From the NCBI GenBank assembly GCA_034509925.1, contig CM067532.1:2501-66500 (forward strand): a DNA stretch of 64,000 nt. Reading direction: 5' to 3'. Position 1 is the stretch's first letter. Each line of letters opens with the position of its first letter. The position numbers were made by a program, and so were the translations under genes. The stretch is from Hirudinaria manillensis (lineage: Eukaryota > Annelida > Clitellata > Hirudinida > Hirudinidae). The notes under the pieces were generated by a model that saw only the letters and a list, made by a program, of their open reading frames with translations, did not search any database and was not told the origin of the DNA. Below are positions 1-12,675 of this stretch, one piece after another.

Positions 1-2982
1 GCGGAAATTAATCGATTCTCAGCAAATTGACTTATCGATTTTTTGATCCTGCGTCTAGACTATAATTTATTAATGTACAAATTAAATTGTAGGAGGACCC
101 TTAAATTGATAAATAATTTAAGTCCATCCTACGTTAACCACTGTTCTTAGACTTCTTCTTAATACTTTCGACAAGAACTTTCGCTAGAGGTCGCTGAAAT
201 TAAACTTTCGATAATCCAATTTGTCAAATTTTTAATCTCACATTATAAACCTCTACGCTAGTTCTTACAAGTCATTCTTCTCTTCTTTTCTTTCTACTTA
301 ACCCACCAGAGATCGCTGAAATTTATCGATTCTCGTCAACGCGATCTATCGATACTAGTTTCGTACCGAGCGCCTATTTTATGAATTTATATTTATATTA
401 TATAAATTTATATAAATTAAGGCATTTATCCGTAGGACTCATTTTAAATTAAAGAATAATTTAAATTTATCCTACACTCTGGAAATTCCTTTGATCCCAA
501 ATAAGAACGCCCGCTAGATGTCGCGGAAACTAATCGATTCTCAGCAAACTGACTTATCGATTTTTTGATCCTGCGTCTAGACTATAATTTATAAATGTAT
601 AAATTAAAATGTAGGAGGACCCTTAAATTGAAAAATAATTTAAGTCCATCCTACGTTAACCATTGTTCTTAGACTTCTTCTTAATACTTTCGACAAGAAC
701 TTTCGCTAGAGGTCGCTGAAATTAAACTTTCGATAATCCAATTTGTCAAATTTTTAATCTCACATTATAAACCTCTACGCTAGTTCTTACAAGTCATTCT
801 TCTCTTCTTTTCTTTCTACTTAACCCACCAGAGATCGCTGAAATTTATCGATTCTCGTCAACGCGATCTATCGATACTAGTTTCGTACCGAGCGCCTATT
901 TGATGAATTTATATTTATATTATATAAATTTATATAAATTAAGGCATTTATCCGTAGGACTCATTTTAAATTAAAGAATAATTTAAACTTATCCTACACT
1001 CTGGAAATTCCTTTGATCCCAAATAAGAACGCCCGCTAGATGTCGCGGAAACTAATCGATTCTCAGCAAACTGATTTATCGATTTTTTGATCCTGCGTCT
1101 AGACTATAATTTATAAATGTATAAATTAAAATGTAGGAGGACACTTAAATTGAAAAATAATTTAAGTCCATCCTACGTTAACCATTGTTCTTAGACTTCT
1201 TCTTAATACTTTCGACAAGAACTTTCGCTAGAGGTCGCTGAAATTAAACTTTCGATAATCCAATTTGTCAAATTTTTAATCTCACATTATAAACCTCTAC
1301 GCTAGTTCTTACAAGTCATTCTCCTCTTCTTTTCTTTCTACTTAACCCACCAGAGATCGCTGAAATTTATCGATTCTCGTCAACGCGATCTATCGATACT
1401 AGTTTCGTACCGAGCGCCTATTTTATGAATTTATATTTATATTATATAAATTTATATAAATTAAGGCATTTATCCGTAGGACTCATTTTAAATTAAAGAA
1501 TAATTTAAATTTATCCTACACTCTGGAAATTCCTTTGATCCCAAATAAGAACGCCCGCTAGATGTCGCGGAAACTAATCGATTCTCAGCAAACTGACTTA
1601 TCGATTTTTTGATCCTGCGTCTAGACTATAATTTATAAATGTATAAATTAAATTGTAGGAGGACCCTTAAATTGAAAAATAATTTAAGTCTATCCAACGT
1701 TAACCATTGTTCTTAGACTCCTTCTTAATACTTTCGACAAGAACTTTCGCTAGAGGTCGCTGAAATTAAACTTTCGATAATCCAATTTGTCAAATTTTTA
1801 ATCTCACATTATAAACCTCTACGCTAGTTCTTACAAGTCATTCTCCTCTTCTTTTCTTTCTACTTAACCCACCAGAGATCGCTGAAATTTATCGATTCTC
1901 GTCAACGCGATCTATCGATACTAGTTTCGTACCGAGCGCCTATTTTATGAATTTATATTTATATTATATAAATTTATATAAATTAAGGCATTTATCCGTA
2001 GGACTCATTTTAAATTAAAGAATAATTTAAATTTATCCTACACTCTGGAAATTCCTTTGATCCCAAATAAGAACGCCCGCTAGATGTCGCGGAAACTAAT
2101 CGATTCTCAGCAAACTGACTTATCGATTTTTTGATCCTGCGTCTAGACTATAATTTATAAATGTATAAATTAAATTGTAGGAGGACCCTTAAATTGAAAA
2201 ATAATTTAAGTCTATCCAACGTTAACCATTGTTCTTAGACTCCTTCTTAATACTTTCGACAAGAACTTTCGCTAGAGGTCGCTGAAATTAAACTTTCGAT
2301 AATCCAATTTGTCAAATTTTTAATCTCACATTATAAACCTCTACGCTAGTTCTTACAAGTCATTCTCCTCTTCTTTTCTTTCTACTTAACCCACCAGAGA
2401 TCGCTGAAATTTATCGATTCTCGTCAACGCGATCTATCGATACTAGTTTCGTACCGAGCGCCTATTTTATGAATTTATATTTATATTATATAAATTTATA
2501 TAAATTAAGGCATTTATCCGTAGGACTCATTTTAAATTAAAGAATAATTTAAATTTATCCTACACTCTGGAAATTCCTTTGATCCCAAATAAGAACGCCC
2601 GCTAGATGTCGCGGAAACTAATCGATTCTCAGCAAACTGACATCGATTTTTTGATCCTGCGTCTAGACTATAATTTATAAATGTATAAATTAAATTGTAG
2701 GAGGACCCTTAAATTGAAAAATAATTTAAGTCTATCCAACGTTAACCATTGTTCTTAGACTCATTCTTAATACTTTCGACAAGAACTTTCACTAGAGGTC
2801 GCTGAAATTAAACTTTCGATAATCCAATTTGTCGAATTTTTAATCTCACATATTGTAAACTTCTACGCTAGTTCTTAAAATTCATTCATTTTCTTTTCTT
2901 TCTTCTTAACCCACCAGAGATCACTGAAACTTATCGATTCTCGTCAACTCGATCTATCGATTCTAATTTCGTACCGAGCGCC
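1..2982. repeat. 522-bp tandem satellite, block 1
   Basis: The phrase GCGGAAA recurs at 1, 523, 1045, 1567, 2089 and 2611, so the period is exactly 522 bp for five full units; a sixth, more diverged partial unit ends near 2982. The array is cut by the left window edge. Each unit is itself built from three diverged sub-modules, each opening with a CGCTAGATGTCGC-like box followed by GAAACT and often ATCGATTCTC (for example near 513, 703 and 829). Units differ by a few substitutions. No coding potential. High confidence in the structure; function unknown. Confidence 0.97.
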
Positions 2983-3540
2983 TCCCGCAAGGAAACGTTC
3001 CAATTTGACGAGATTCATTGCGAGTTTTAACCGTCAAGGGTTAGTTCTCAATGCATAATCTCTTATTTACAATAAATCCGATTGGATTTAAATCGACTTG
3101 ATTTGCAGTCTCCAGAGCTTTTTGAAAAGCCCCCGATTAAGATGAAAACTTCATCGAAAACCGGACGAGAACCTGCCACCTGTCGACGGATATTAAACAT
3201 TTCAGTTAGCTGATTCCCGGAAATGAAAATTCATCAAATACGGGTCGGGAACCTGTTATCTGTCATTGTTTAATGGATTTCAAGGCTCAGTCCACTGGAC
3301 CAAAGCTTCTCGGAATACGGTGAAAAATTCACCGAAAACCGGGCAGAAATCCGCCAAATATTAAAACCCGAACCCGCCATCTATCGACGGAAGTTTCATG
3401 GGCTCCAGGGCTCAGTCCAAAGGACAAAAACCCCCCGGAATACGATCGGAAATTCATCGGAAACCGAGAGTGAACCTACCATCTGTCGACGGAAACTAGA
3501 ATTTAATTGACTTCATGGTTATCCAGAAAACCGTGTTGCC
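2983..3540. repeat. Degenerate 115-130-bp repeats with CCGCCATCTGTCGA motif
   Basis: Four diverged units follow one another. Each contains GAAAACCGG-like and GAACC(T/C)GCCATCTGTCGACGG-like stretches (near 3150, 3230, 3330-3400 and 3450-3490). The motif, read on the minus strand, is TCGACAGATGGCGG, which resembles the AGATGGCGC core of the box in the neighbouring satellites. The block recurs at about 5456-5990 (diverged) and 10566-11123 (near identical). I see no credible gene. Confidence 0.85.
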
Positions 3541-4025
3541 TATAATTCTTCTGGCAATATCCCATTTGACATCAATGTGTTTGGCACTACTTTATGAGTC
3601 TAAAAACTGACTCTCTTAATAATAAAAAATCTCTCTTGCGATCAACTCGAATAAATATTTGCGAAGATCGTTTAAAAGGCAATTAATCTTCGTCACGGAC
3701 CCCCAACGAGCCTACAAGCGACCTGACACGAACATTTCCAAGACAAGCAGCCGTGCTGACGAGACACCCCCCATGGTTGCCTGTCTACACCGCCAGTATC
3801 CAGTAGGAACTGCTCATCGTGACACGTCATTAGAACGACTGACTAATGACTATTTCGATCGTGGTTAAATAGCCACGTTTTTTCCGTTTTGATCTACATT
3901 TTCCACCTTCGAGGGTTGTACGACAACCGAGGGCCTAGTGGTATAAAAATGTTTTAAATAAATGTTTTTTAAAAATGTATTAAACGGATTATCTTATCAA
4001 TGTTCGTCTTGTTTCTGCCACAAGG
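3541..4025. other. Spacer, no gene recognised
   Basis: Single-copy-looking spacer inside the duplicated block (second copy at 11124-11608). It holds a 69-codon open frame at 3659-3868, but that frame begins at TTG, has no recognisable family and is preserved in both copies only because the whole block is. I do not call it a gene. I see no other feature here. Confidence 0.6.
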
Positions 4026-4758
4026 TTAGCATCCGAGTTTTGGTGAGTTACGATTAATCTAATCCGACGCTGCACATAACTCTCTGCAAAAATTTATATC
4101 TTGCATTCTAGCATTATTCTTTACAATGGAATTGCAATTGTTTTCCATTGTGTTTGCATTATAAGGCAAAGGTAGCTCGGTTTAAACAACATTCGCTACG
4201 TTATGAATACACGCTAGATGGCGCAGAAACCTGTAATAATTGCAAGTTGTACATCAGGGTCGTTATAAATCAAGATTAATCTAATCCGAAATTATACACG
4301 GCTACTTACAAATGTTATATCTTGCATTCTGGCTCATATTCTTGCTACTGGAATTACAATAGCTTTTTTCCATCGCATAAGAATACCCGCTAGACGTCGC
4401 TTTAATGATTACAAAATTTACATCAGGGTCGTTATAAATCAGGATTAATCTAATCCGACATTATACACGGCTACATACAAATGTTATATCTTGCATTCTA
4501 GCTCATATTCTTGCTACTGGAATTACAATAGCTTTTTTCCATCGCATAAGAATACCCGCTAGATGTCGCTTTAATGATTGCAAGATTTGCATCAAGGTCG
4601 TTATAAATCGGGAGTAAAATAATCCGATATTATACACGGCTACATACAAATGCCATATCTTGCATTCAGGCTCATATTCTTGCTAATTGGAATTACAATA
4701 GCTTTTTCCATAGCATAAGAATACCCGCTAGATGTCGCTCAAAGGATTGCAAGACTTA
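4026..4758. repeat. 169-bp tandem repeats with CGCTAGATGTCGC box
   Basis: The phrase GTCGTTATAAATC starts near 4259, 4428 and 4597, giving a 169-bp period, with a more diverged first unit from about 4026. Every unit ends with a version of the box: ACGCTAGATGGCGC at 4211-4224, then CCGCTAGACGTCGC, CCGCTAGATGTCGC and CCGCTAGATGTCGC. Outside the box the unit shares no obvious sequence with the 522-bp satellite. Second copy at 11609-12341. Confidence 0.92.
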
Positions 4759-4779
4759 ACAATAATAATAGTAATAATG

Positions 4780-4838
<59 letters not shown>

Positions 4839-5081
4839 GTTAATAAACCCTAACCCTAACCCCTAACCCTAACCCTAATAATAATAATAATAATAATAAT
4901 AGTAACAATAATAACAATAATAATAGTAATGATGATAATAATAACAATAATAATAGCAATAATAATAATAATAATATTAATAACATTAATAATAATTATA
5001 ATAATAACAATAACGATAATAATAATAATATTAATAATAATAATAATAATAATAATAAGAATAAGAAGAAGAAGAAGAAGA
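4759..5081. repeat. TAA-rich microsatellite with embedded telomeric tract
   Basis: Perfect and interrupted TAA repeats (with ATAATAACAATAAT variants), ending in AAGAATAAGAAG repeats. It is split by a CCCTAA tract at 4845-4879. The right-hand interrupted part recurs after each telomeric tract upstream of element F. A 104-codon open frame here (Ile/Thr-rich then Arg-rich) is only the translated microsatellite. Confidence 0.95.
4845..4879. repeat. Interstitial telomeric tract (CCCTAA)
   Basis: About five CCCTAA units, one with an extra C, between two TAA tracts. The orientation matches a chromosome end to the left. Confidence 0.97.
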
Positions 5082-5338
5082 AGCCACCAAATAAGGACAC
5101 TCGTTAGATGTCGCCAAAATATATCGATTCTCGTGATAACGACTAATCAACTATTTGCGACAAATTATATAGCACTCACTCCTTGGTCACCTTCCTCGAA
5201 CAATATTAGCCGTAAAATTCGACTAATTACGGATCCGCTCTAAGGAGCGTAGGTCGTAAAAAGCGGTCTCACGATTAAAGCAAATGTTTTCTTCTGCGAA
5301 AGCGGAACGACATTTTTTTCTCCTATCTTAACCCTAAC
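5082..5338. mobile_element. Element F: telomere-adjacent repeat, copy 1
   Basis: A roughly 245-bp unit starting GCCACCAAATAAGG and ending TTTCTCCTATCTT directly against AACCCTAACC. It carries a CGTTAGATGTCGC box followed by AAAATATATCGATTCTC, so its left part is homologous to a sub-module of the 522-bp satellite. It is always preceded by the TAA tract and followed by CCCTAA (complete copies 5082, 12676, 13387; truncated copies 13808, 16836). Read on the minus strand this is TTAGGG, then F, then a TTA-repeat tail, then TTAGGG, the layout expected of a telomere-inserted retroposon. That interpretation is inference; the repeat itself is certain. Confidence 0.6.
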
Positions 5339-5990
5339 CGTGTCAATACCATCGTAGGAGGAAACAATTTTCTTTAATCATTGAGTACAGCAATCAATCG
5401 AGGATTTTGACAATCTCAGAAGATAACTAATTAAAAAGAGAGAATATAACGACTCCCGTAAGGAAACGTCCCAATGTGCCGAGATTCACTGCGAGTTTTA
5501 ACCGTCAAACGGCTATTTCTCAATGCATAATCTCTTATTTACAATAAATCCGAATGGATTTAAATCGACTCGATTTGCAGTCTCCAGAACTTTTTTGAAA
5601 AAGTCCCCGATTAAGATGAAAACTTCATCGAAAACCGGACGAGAACCTGCCACCTGTCGACGAATATTAAACATTTCAGTTAGCTGATTCCCGGAAATGA
5701 AAATTCATCAAATACGGGTCGGGAATCTGTTATCTGTCACTGTTTAATGGATTTCAGGGCTCAGTCCATTGGACCAAAGCTCCTCGGAATACGGTGAATA
5801 ATTCACCGAAAACCGGGCAAAAATCCGCCAAATACTAAAACCCGAACCAGCAATCTATCGACGGAAATTTCATGGTCTCCAGGGCTAAATCCAAAGGACC
5901 AAAACCCCTCGGAATAAGATCAAAAATTCATCGGAAACCGAGATTGAATCCGCCATCTGTCGAGATAAGCTAAAATTTAAATTTATCGTA
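5339..5990. repeat. Spacer plus second block of degenerate repeats
   Basis: About 115 bp of unrecognised spacer (5339-5455) is followed by a diverged copy of the block at 2983-3540, starting CCCGTAAGGAAACG. It leads back into the 522-bp satellite. No gene seen. Confidence 0.8.
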
Positions 5991-7584
5991 CACTCTGGAA
6001 GAACATCCGCCAGATGCCGCATAAATTAATCGATTCTCAGCAAATTGACTTATCGATTTTTTGATCCTGCGTCTAGGCTGTAATTTATAAATGTATAAAT
6101 TAAAATGTAGGAGGACCCTTAAATTGAAAAATAATTTAAGTCCATCCTACATTAACCATTGTTCTTAGACTTCTTCTTAATACGTTCGACAAGAACTTTC
6201 GCTAGAGGTCGCTGAAATTAAACTTTCGATAATCCAATTTGTCAAATTTTTAATCTCACATTATAAACCTCTACGCTAGTTCTTACAAGTCATTCTTCTC
6301 TTCTTTTCTTTCTACTTAACCCACCAGAGATCGCTGAAATTTATCGATTCTCGTCAACACGATCTATCGATACTAGTTTCGTACCGAGCGCCTATTTTAT
6401 GAATTTATATTTATATTATATAAATTTATATAAATTAAGGCATTTATCCGTAGGACTCATTTTAAATTAAAGAATAATTTAAATTTATCCTACACTCTGG
6501 AAATTCCTTTGATCCCAAATAAGAACGCCCGCTAGATGTCGCGGAAACTAATCGATTCTCAGCAAACTGACTTATCGATTTTTTGATCCTGCGTCTAGAC
6601 TATAATTTATTAATGTATAAATTAAATTGTAGGAGGACCCTTAAATTGATAAATAATTTAAGTCCATCCTACGTTAACCACTGTTCTTAGACTTCTTCTT
6701 AATACTTTCGACAAGAACTTTCGCTAGAGGTCGCTGAAATTAAACTTTCGATAATCCAATTTGTCAAATTTTTAATCTCACATTATAAACCTCTACGCTA
6801 GTTCTTACAAGTCATTCTCCTCTTCTTTTCTTTCTACTTAACCCACCAGAGATCGCTGAAATTTATCGATTCTCGTCAACACGATCTATCGATACTAGTT
6901 TCGTACCGAGCGCCTATTTGATGAATTTATATTTATATTATATAAATTTATATAAATTAGGGCATTTATCCGTAGGACTCATTTTAAATTAAAGAATAAT
7001 TTAAACTTATCCTACACTCTGGAAATCCCCTTGGTCCCAAATAAGAACGCTCACTAGATGTCGCGGAAATTAATCGATTCTCAGCAAATTGACTTATCGA
7101 TTTTTTGATCCTGCGTCTAGACTATAATTTATTAATGTATAAATTAAATTGTAGGAGGACCCTTAAATTGATAAATAATTTAAGTCCATCCTACGTTAAC
7201 CACTGTTCTTAGACTTCTTCTTAATACTTTCGACAAGAACTTTCGCTAGAGGTCGCTGAAATTAAACTTTCGATAATCCAATTTGTCAAATTTTTAATCT
7301 CACATTATAAACCTCTACGCTAGTTCTTACAAGTCATTCTCCTCTTCTTTTCTTTCTACTTAACCCACCAGAGATCGCTGAAATTTATCGATTCTCGTCA
7401 ACACGATCTATCGATACTAGTTTCGTACCGAGCGCCTATTTGATGAATTTATATTTATATTATATAAATTTATATAAATTAGGGCATTTATCCGTAGGAC
7501 TCATTTTAAATTAAAGAATAATTTAAACTTATCCTACACTCTGGAAATCCCCTTGGTCCCAAATAAGAACGCTCACTAGATGTC
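5991..7584. repeat. 522-bp satellite, block 2
   Basis: Three units with phase points at 6019, 6541 and 7063, running seamlessly into 7585. Units 2 and 3 share private variants (for example ATTAATGTATAAATTAAATTG) that also mark the unit at 1-522, showing local homogenisation of unit subtypes. Confidence 0.95.
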
Positions 7585-10565
7585 GCGGAAATTAATCGAT
7601 TCTCAGCAAATTGACTTATCGATTTTTTGATCCTGCGTCTAGACTATAATTTATTAATGTACAAATTAAATTGTAGGAGGACCCTTAAATTGATAAATAA
7701 TTTAAGTCCATCCTACGTTAACCACTGTTCTTAGACTTCTTCTTAATACTTTCGACAAGAACTTTCGCTAGAGGTCGCTGAAATTAAACTTTCGATAATC
7801 CAATTTGTCAAATTTTTAATCTCACATTATAAACCTCTACGCTAGTTCTTACAAGTCATTCTTCTCTTCTTTTCTTTCTACTTAACCCACCAGAGATCGC
7901 TGAAATTTATCGATTCTCGTCAACGCGATCTATCGATACTAGTTTCGTACCGAGCGCCTATTTTATGAATTTATATTTATATTATATAAATTTATATAAA
8001 TTAAGGCATTTATCCGTAGGACTCATTTTAAATTAAAGAATAATTTAAATTTATCCTACACTCTGGAAATTCCTTTGATCCCAAATAAGAACGCCCGCTA
8101 GATGTCGCGGAAACTAATCGATTCTCAGCAAACTGACTTATCGATTTTTTGATCCTGCGTCTAGACTATAATTTATAAATGTATAAATTAAAATGTAGGA
8201 GGACCCTTAAATTGAAAAATAATTTAAGTCCATCCTACGTTAACCATTGTTCTTAGACTTCTTCTTAATACTTTCGACAAGAACTTTCGCTAGAGGTCGC
8301 TGAAATTAAACTTTCGATAATCCAATTTGTCAAATTTTTAATCTCACATTATAAACCTCTACGCTAGTTCTTACAAGTCATTCTTCTCTTCTTTTCTTTC
8401 TACTTAACCCACCAGAGATCGCTGAAATTTATCGATTCTCGTCAACGCGATCTATCGATACTAGTTTCGTACCGAGCGCCTATTTGATGAATTTATATTT
8501 ATATTATATAAATTTATATAAATTAAGGCATTTATCCGTAGGACTCATTTTAAATTAAAGAATAATTTAAACTTATCCTACACTCTGGAAATTCCTTTGA
8601 TCCCAAATAAGAACGCCCGCTAGATGTCGCGGAAACTAATCGATTCTCAGCAAACTGATTTATCGATTTTTTGATCCTGCGTCTAGACTATAATTTATAA
8701 ATGTATAAATTAAAATGTAGGAGGACACTTAAATTGAAAATAATTTAAGTCCATCCTACGTTAACCATTGTTCTTAGACTTCTTCTTAATACTTTCGACA
8801 AGAACTTTCGCTAGAGGTCGCTGAAATTAAACTTTCGATAATCCAATTTGTCAAATTTTTAATCTCACATTATAAACCTCTACGCTAGTTCTTACAAGTC
8901 ATTCTCCTCTTCTTTTCTTTCTACTTAACCCACCAGAGATCGCTGAAATTTATCGATTCTCGTCAACGCGATCTATCGATACTAGTTTCGTACCGAGCGC
9001 CTATTTTATGAATTTATATTTATATTATATAAATTTATATAAATTAAGGCATTTATCCGTAGGACTCATTTTAAATTAAAGAATAATTTAAATTTATCCT
9101 ACACTCTGGAAATTCCTTTGATCCCAAATAAGAACGCCCGCTAGATGTCGCGGAAACTAATCGATTCTCAGCAAACTGACTTATCGATTTTTTGATCCTG
9201 CGTCTAGACTATAATTTATAAATGTATAAATTAAATTGTAGGAGGACCCTTAAATTGAAAAATAATTTAAGTCTATCCAACGTTAACCATTGTTCTTAGA
9301 CTCCTTCTTAATACTTTCGACAAGAACTTTCGCTAGAGGTCGCTGAAATTAAACTTTCGATAATCCAATTTGTCAAATTTTTAATCTCACATTATAAACC
9401 TCTACGCTAGTTCTTACAAGTCATTCTCCTCTTCTTTTCTTTCTACTTAACCCACCAGAGATCGCTGAAATTTATCGATTCTCGTCAACGCGATCTATCG
9501 ATACTAGTTTCGTACCGAGCGCCTATTTTATGAATTTATATTTATATTATATAAATTTATATAAATTAAGGCATTTATCCGTAGGACTCATTTTAAATTA
9601 AAGAATAATTTAAATTTATCCTACACTCTGGAAATTCCTTTGATCCCAAATAAGAACGCCCGCTAGATGTCGCGGAAACTAATCGATTCTCAGCAAACTG
9701 ACTTATCGATTTTTTGATCCTGCGTCTAGACTATAATTTATAAATGTATAAATTAAATTGTAGGAGGACCCTTAAATTGAAAAATAATTTAAGTCTATCC
9801 AACGTTAACCATTGTTCTTAGACTCCTTCTTAATACTTTCGACAAGAACTTTCGCTAGAGGTCGCTGAAATTAAACTTTCGATAATCCAATTTGTCAAAT
9901 TTTTAATCTCACATTATAAACCTCTACGCTAGTTCTTACAAGTCATTCTCCTCTTCTTTTCTTTCTACTTAACCCACCAGAGATCGCTGAAATTTATCGA
10001 TTCTCGTCAACGCGATCTATCGATACTAGTTTCGTACCGAGCGCCTATTTTATGAATTTATATTTATATTATATAAATTTATATAAATTAAGGCATTTAT
10101 CCGTAGGACTCATTTTAAATTAAAGAATAATTTAAATTTATCCTACACTCTGGAAATTCCTTTGATCCCAAATAAGAACGCCCGCTAGATGTCGCGGAAA
10201 CTAATCGATTCTCAGCAAACTGACATCGATTTTTTGATCCTGCGTCTAGACTATAATTTATAAATGTATAAATTAAATTGTAGGAGGACCCTTAAATTGA
10301 AAAATAATTTAAGTCTATCCAACGTTAACCATTGTTCTTAGACTCATTCTTAATACTTTCGACAAGAACTTTCACTAGAGGTCGCTGAAATTAAACTTTC
10401 GATAATCCAATTTGTCGAATTTTTAATCTCACATATTGTAAACTTCTACGCTAGTTCTTAAAATTCATTCATTTTCTTTTCTTTCTTCTTAACCCACCAG
10501 AGATCACTGAAACTTATCGATTCTCGTCAACTCGATCTATCGATTCTAATTTCGTACCGAGCGCC
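7585..10565. repeat. 522-bp satellite, block 3 (duplicate of block 1)
   Basis: Same units in the same order as 1-2982, with a 1-bp deletion near 8738. It ends at the same partial unit and passes into the same degenerate repeats. Confidence 0.97.
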
Positions 10566-12343
10566 TCCCGCAAGGAAACGTTCCAATTTGACGAGATTCA
10601 TTGCGAGTTTTAACCGTCAAGGGTTAGTTCTCAATGCATAATCTCTTATTTACAATAAATCCGATTGGATTTAAATCGACTTGATTTGCAGTCTCCAGAG
10701 CTTTTTGAAAAGCCCCCGATTAAGATGAAAACTTCATCGAAAACCGGACGAGAACCTGCCACCTGTCGACGGATATTAAACATTTCAGTTAGCTGATTCC
10801 CGGAAATGAAAATTCATCAAATACGGGTCGGGAACCTGTTATCTGTCATTGTTTAATGGATTTCAAGGCTCAGTCCACTGGACCAAAGCTTCTCGGAATA
10901 CGGTGAAAAATTCACCGAAAACCGGGCAGAAATCCGCCAAATATTAAAACCCGAACCCGCCATCTATCGACGGAAGTTTCATGGGCTCCAGGGCTCAGTC
11001 CAAAGGACAAAAACCCCCCGGAATACGATCGGAAATTCATCGGAAACCGAGAGTGAACCTACCATCTGTCGACGGAAACTAGAATTTAATTGACTTCATG
11101 GTTATCCAGAAAACCGTGTTGCCTATAATTCTTCTGGCAATATCCCATTTGACATCAATGTGTTTGGCACTACTTTATGAGTCTAAAAACTGACTCTCTT
11201 AATAATAAAAAATCTCTCTTGCGATCAACTCGAATAAATATTTGCGAAGATCGTTTAAAAGGCAATTAATCTTCGTCACGGACCCCCAACGAGCCTACAA
11301 GCGACCTGACACGAACATTTCCAAGACAAGCAGCCGTGCTGACGAGACACCCCCCATGGTTGCCTGTCTACACCGCCAGTATCCAGTAGGAACTGCTCAT
11401 CGTGACACGTCATTAGAACGACTGACTAATGACTATTTCGATCGTGGTTAAATAGCCACGTTTTTTCCGTTTTGATCTACATTTTCCACCTTCGAGGGTT
11501 GTACGACAACCGAGGGCCTAGTGGTATAAAAATGTTTTAAATAAATGTTTTTTAAAAATGTATTAAACGGATTATCTTATCAATGTTCGTCTTGTTTCTG
11601 CCACAAGGTTAGCATCCGAGTTTTGGTGAGTTACGATTAATCTAATCCGACGCTGCACATAACTCTCTGCAAAAATTTATATCTTGCATTCTAGCATTAT
11701 TCTTTACAATGGAATTGCAATTGTTTTCCATTGTGTTTGCATTATAAGGCAAAGGTAGCTCGGTTTAAACAACATTCGCTACGTTATGAATACACGCTAG
11801 ATGGCGCAGAAACCTGTAATAATTGCAAGTTGTACATCAGGGTCGTTATAAATCAAGATTAATCTAATCCGAAATTATACACGGCTACTTACAAATGTTA
11901 TATCTTGCATTCTGGCTCATATTCTTGCTACTGGAATTACAATAGCTTTTTTCCATCGCATAAGAATACCCGCTAGACGTCGCTTTAATGATTACAAAAT
12001 TTACATCAGGGTCGTTATAAATCAGGATTAATCTAATCCGACATTATACACGGCTACATACAAATGTTATATCTTGCATTCTAGCTCATATTCTTGCTAC
12101 TGGAATTACAATAGCTTTTTTCCATCGCATAAGAATACCCGCTAGATGTCGCTTTAATGATTGCAAGATTTGCATCAAGGTCGTTATAAATCGGGAGTAA
12201 AATAATCCGATATTATACACGGCTACATACAAATGCCATATCTTGCATTCAGGCTCATATTCTTGCTAATTGGAATTACAATAGCTTTTTCCATAGCATA
12301 AGAATACCCGCTAGATGTCGCTCAAAGGATTGCAAGACTTAAC
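10566..12343. repeat. Second copies of degenerate, spacer and 169-bp repeats
   Basis: Near-identical duplicates of 2983-4759 at offset 7583: degenerate repeats to 11123, spacer to 11608, 169-bp repeats to 12341. The CTCF-like box lies at 11794-11807. Confidence 0.95.
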
Positions 12344-12362
12344 AATAATAATAGTAATAATG

Positions 12363-12436
<74 letters not shown>

Positions 12437-12675
12437 GTTAATAAACCCTAACCCTAACCCCTAACCCTAACCCTAATAATAATAATAATAATAATAATAG
12501 TAACAATAATAACAATAATAATAGTAATGATGATAATAATAACAATAATAATAGCAATAATAATAATAATATTAATAACATTAATAATAATTATAATAAT
12601 AACAATAACGATAATAATAATAATATTAATAATAATAATAATAAGAATAAGAATAAGAAGAAGAAGAAGAAGAAG
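12344..12675. repeat. TAA microsatellite with telomeric tract, copy 2
   Basis: Counterpart of 4759-5081 with a longer pure TAA run and a slightly shorter interrupted part. A CCCTAA tract lies at 12444-12476. Length difference between the copies is normal microsatellite slippage. Confidence 0.95.

Larger units (their letters stand above)
1..5330. repeat. 7.58-kb segmental tandem duplication, copy 1
   Basis: Positions 1-5330 reappear at 7585-12919 with an offset of 7584, dropping to 7583 after a single A deletion near 8738. The TAA microsatellite near 4.8/12.4 kb differs in length. Elsewhere the copies look nearly identical by eye, including the 522-bp units and all spacers. The duplication unit therefore also contains 5331-7584. 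It is either very recent, gene-converted, or an assembly artefact. Confidence 0.95.

Noticed and set aside
3659..3868. 69-aa frame, identical at 11242-11451
   Set aside because: Starts at TTG, no recognisable family, and identity comes from the block duplication.
4929..5243. 104-aa open frame rich in Ile and Arg (and its copies near 12.5 kb and on the minus strand at 13.1-13.5 kb)
   Set aside because: It is translation of the TAA/AAG microsatellite running into element F; no codon bias or family.
1..7584. CRISPR-like array of regular repeats
   Set aside because: Units are 522 bp with no short repeat/spacer alternation, and the genome is eukaryotic.
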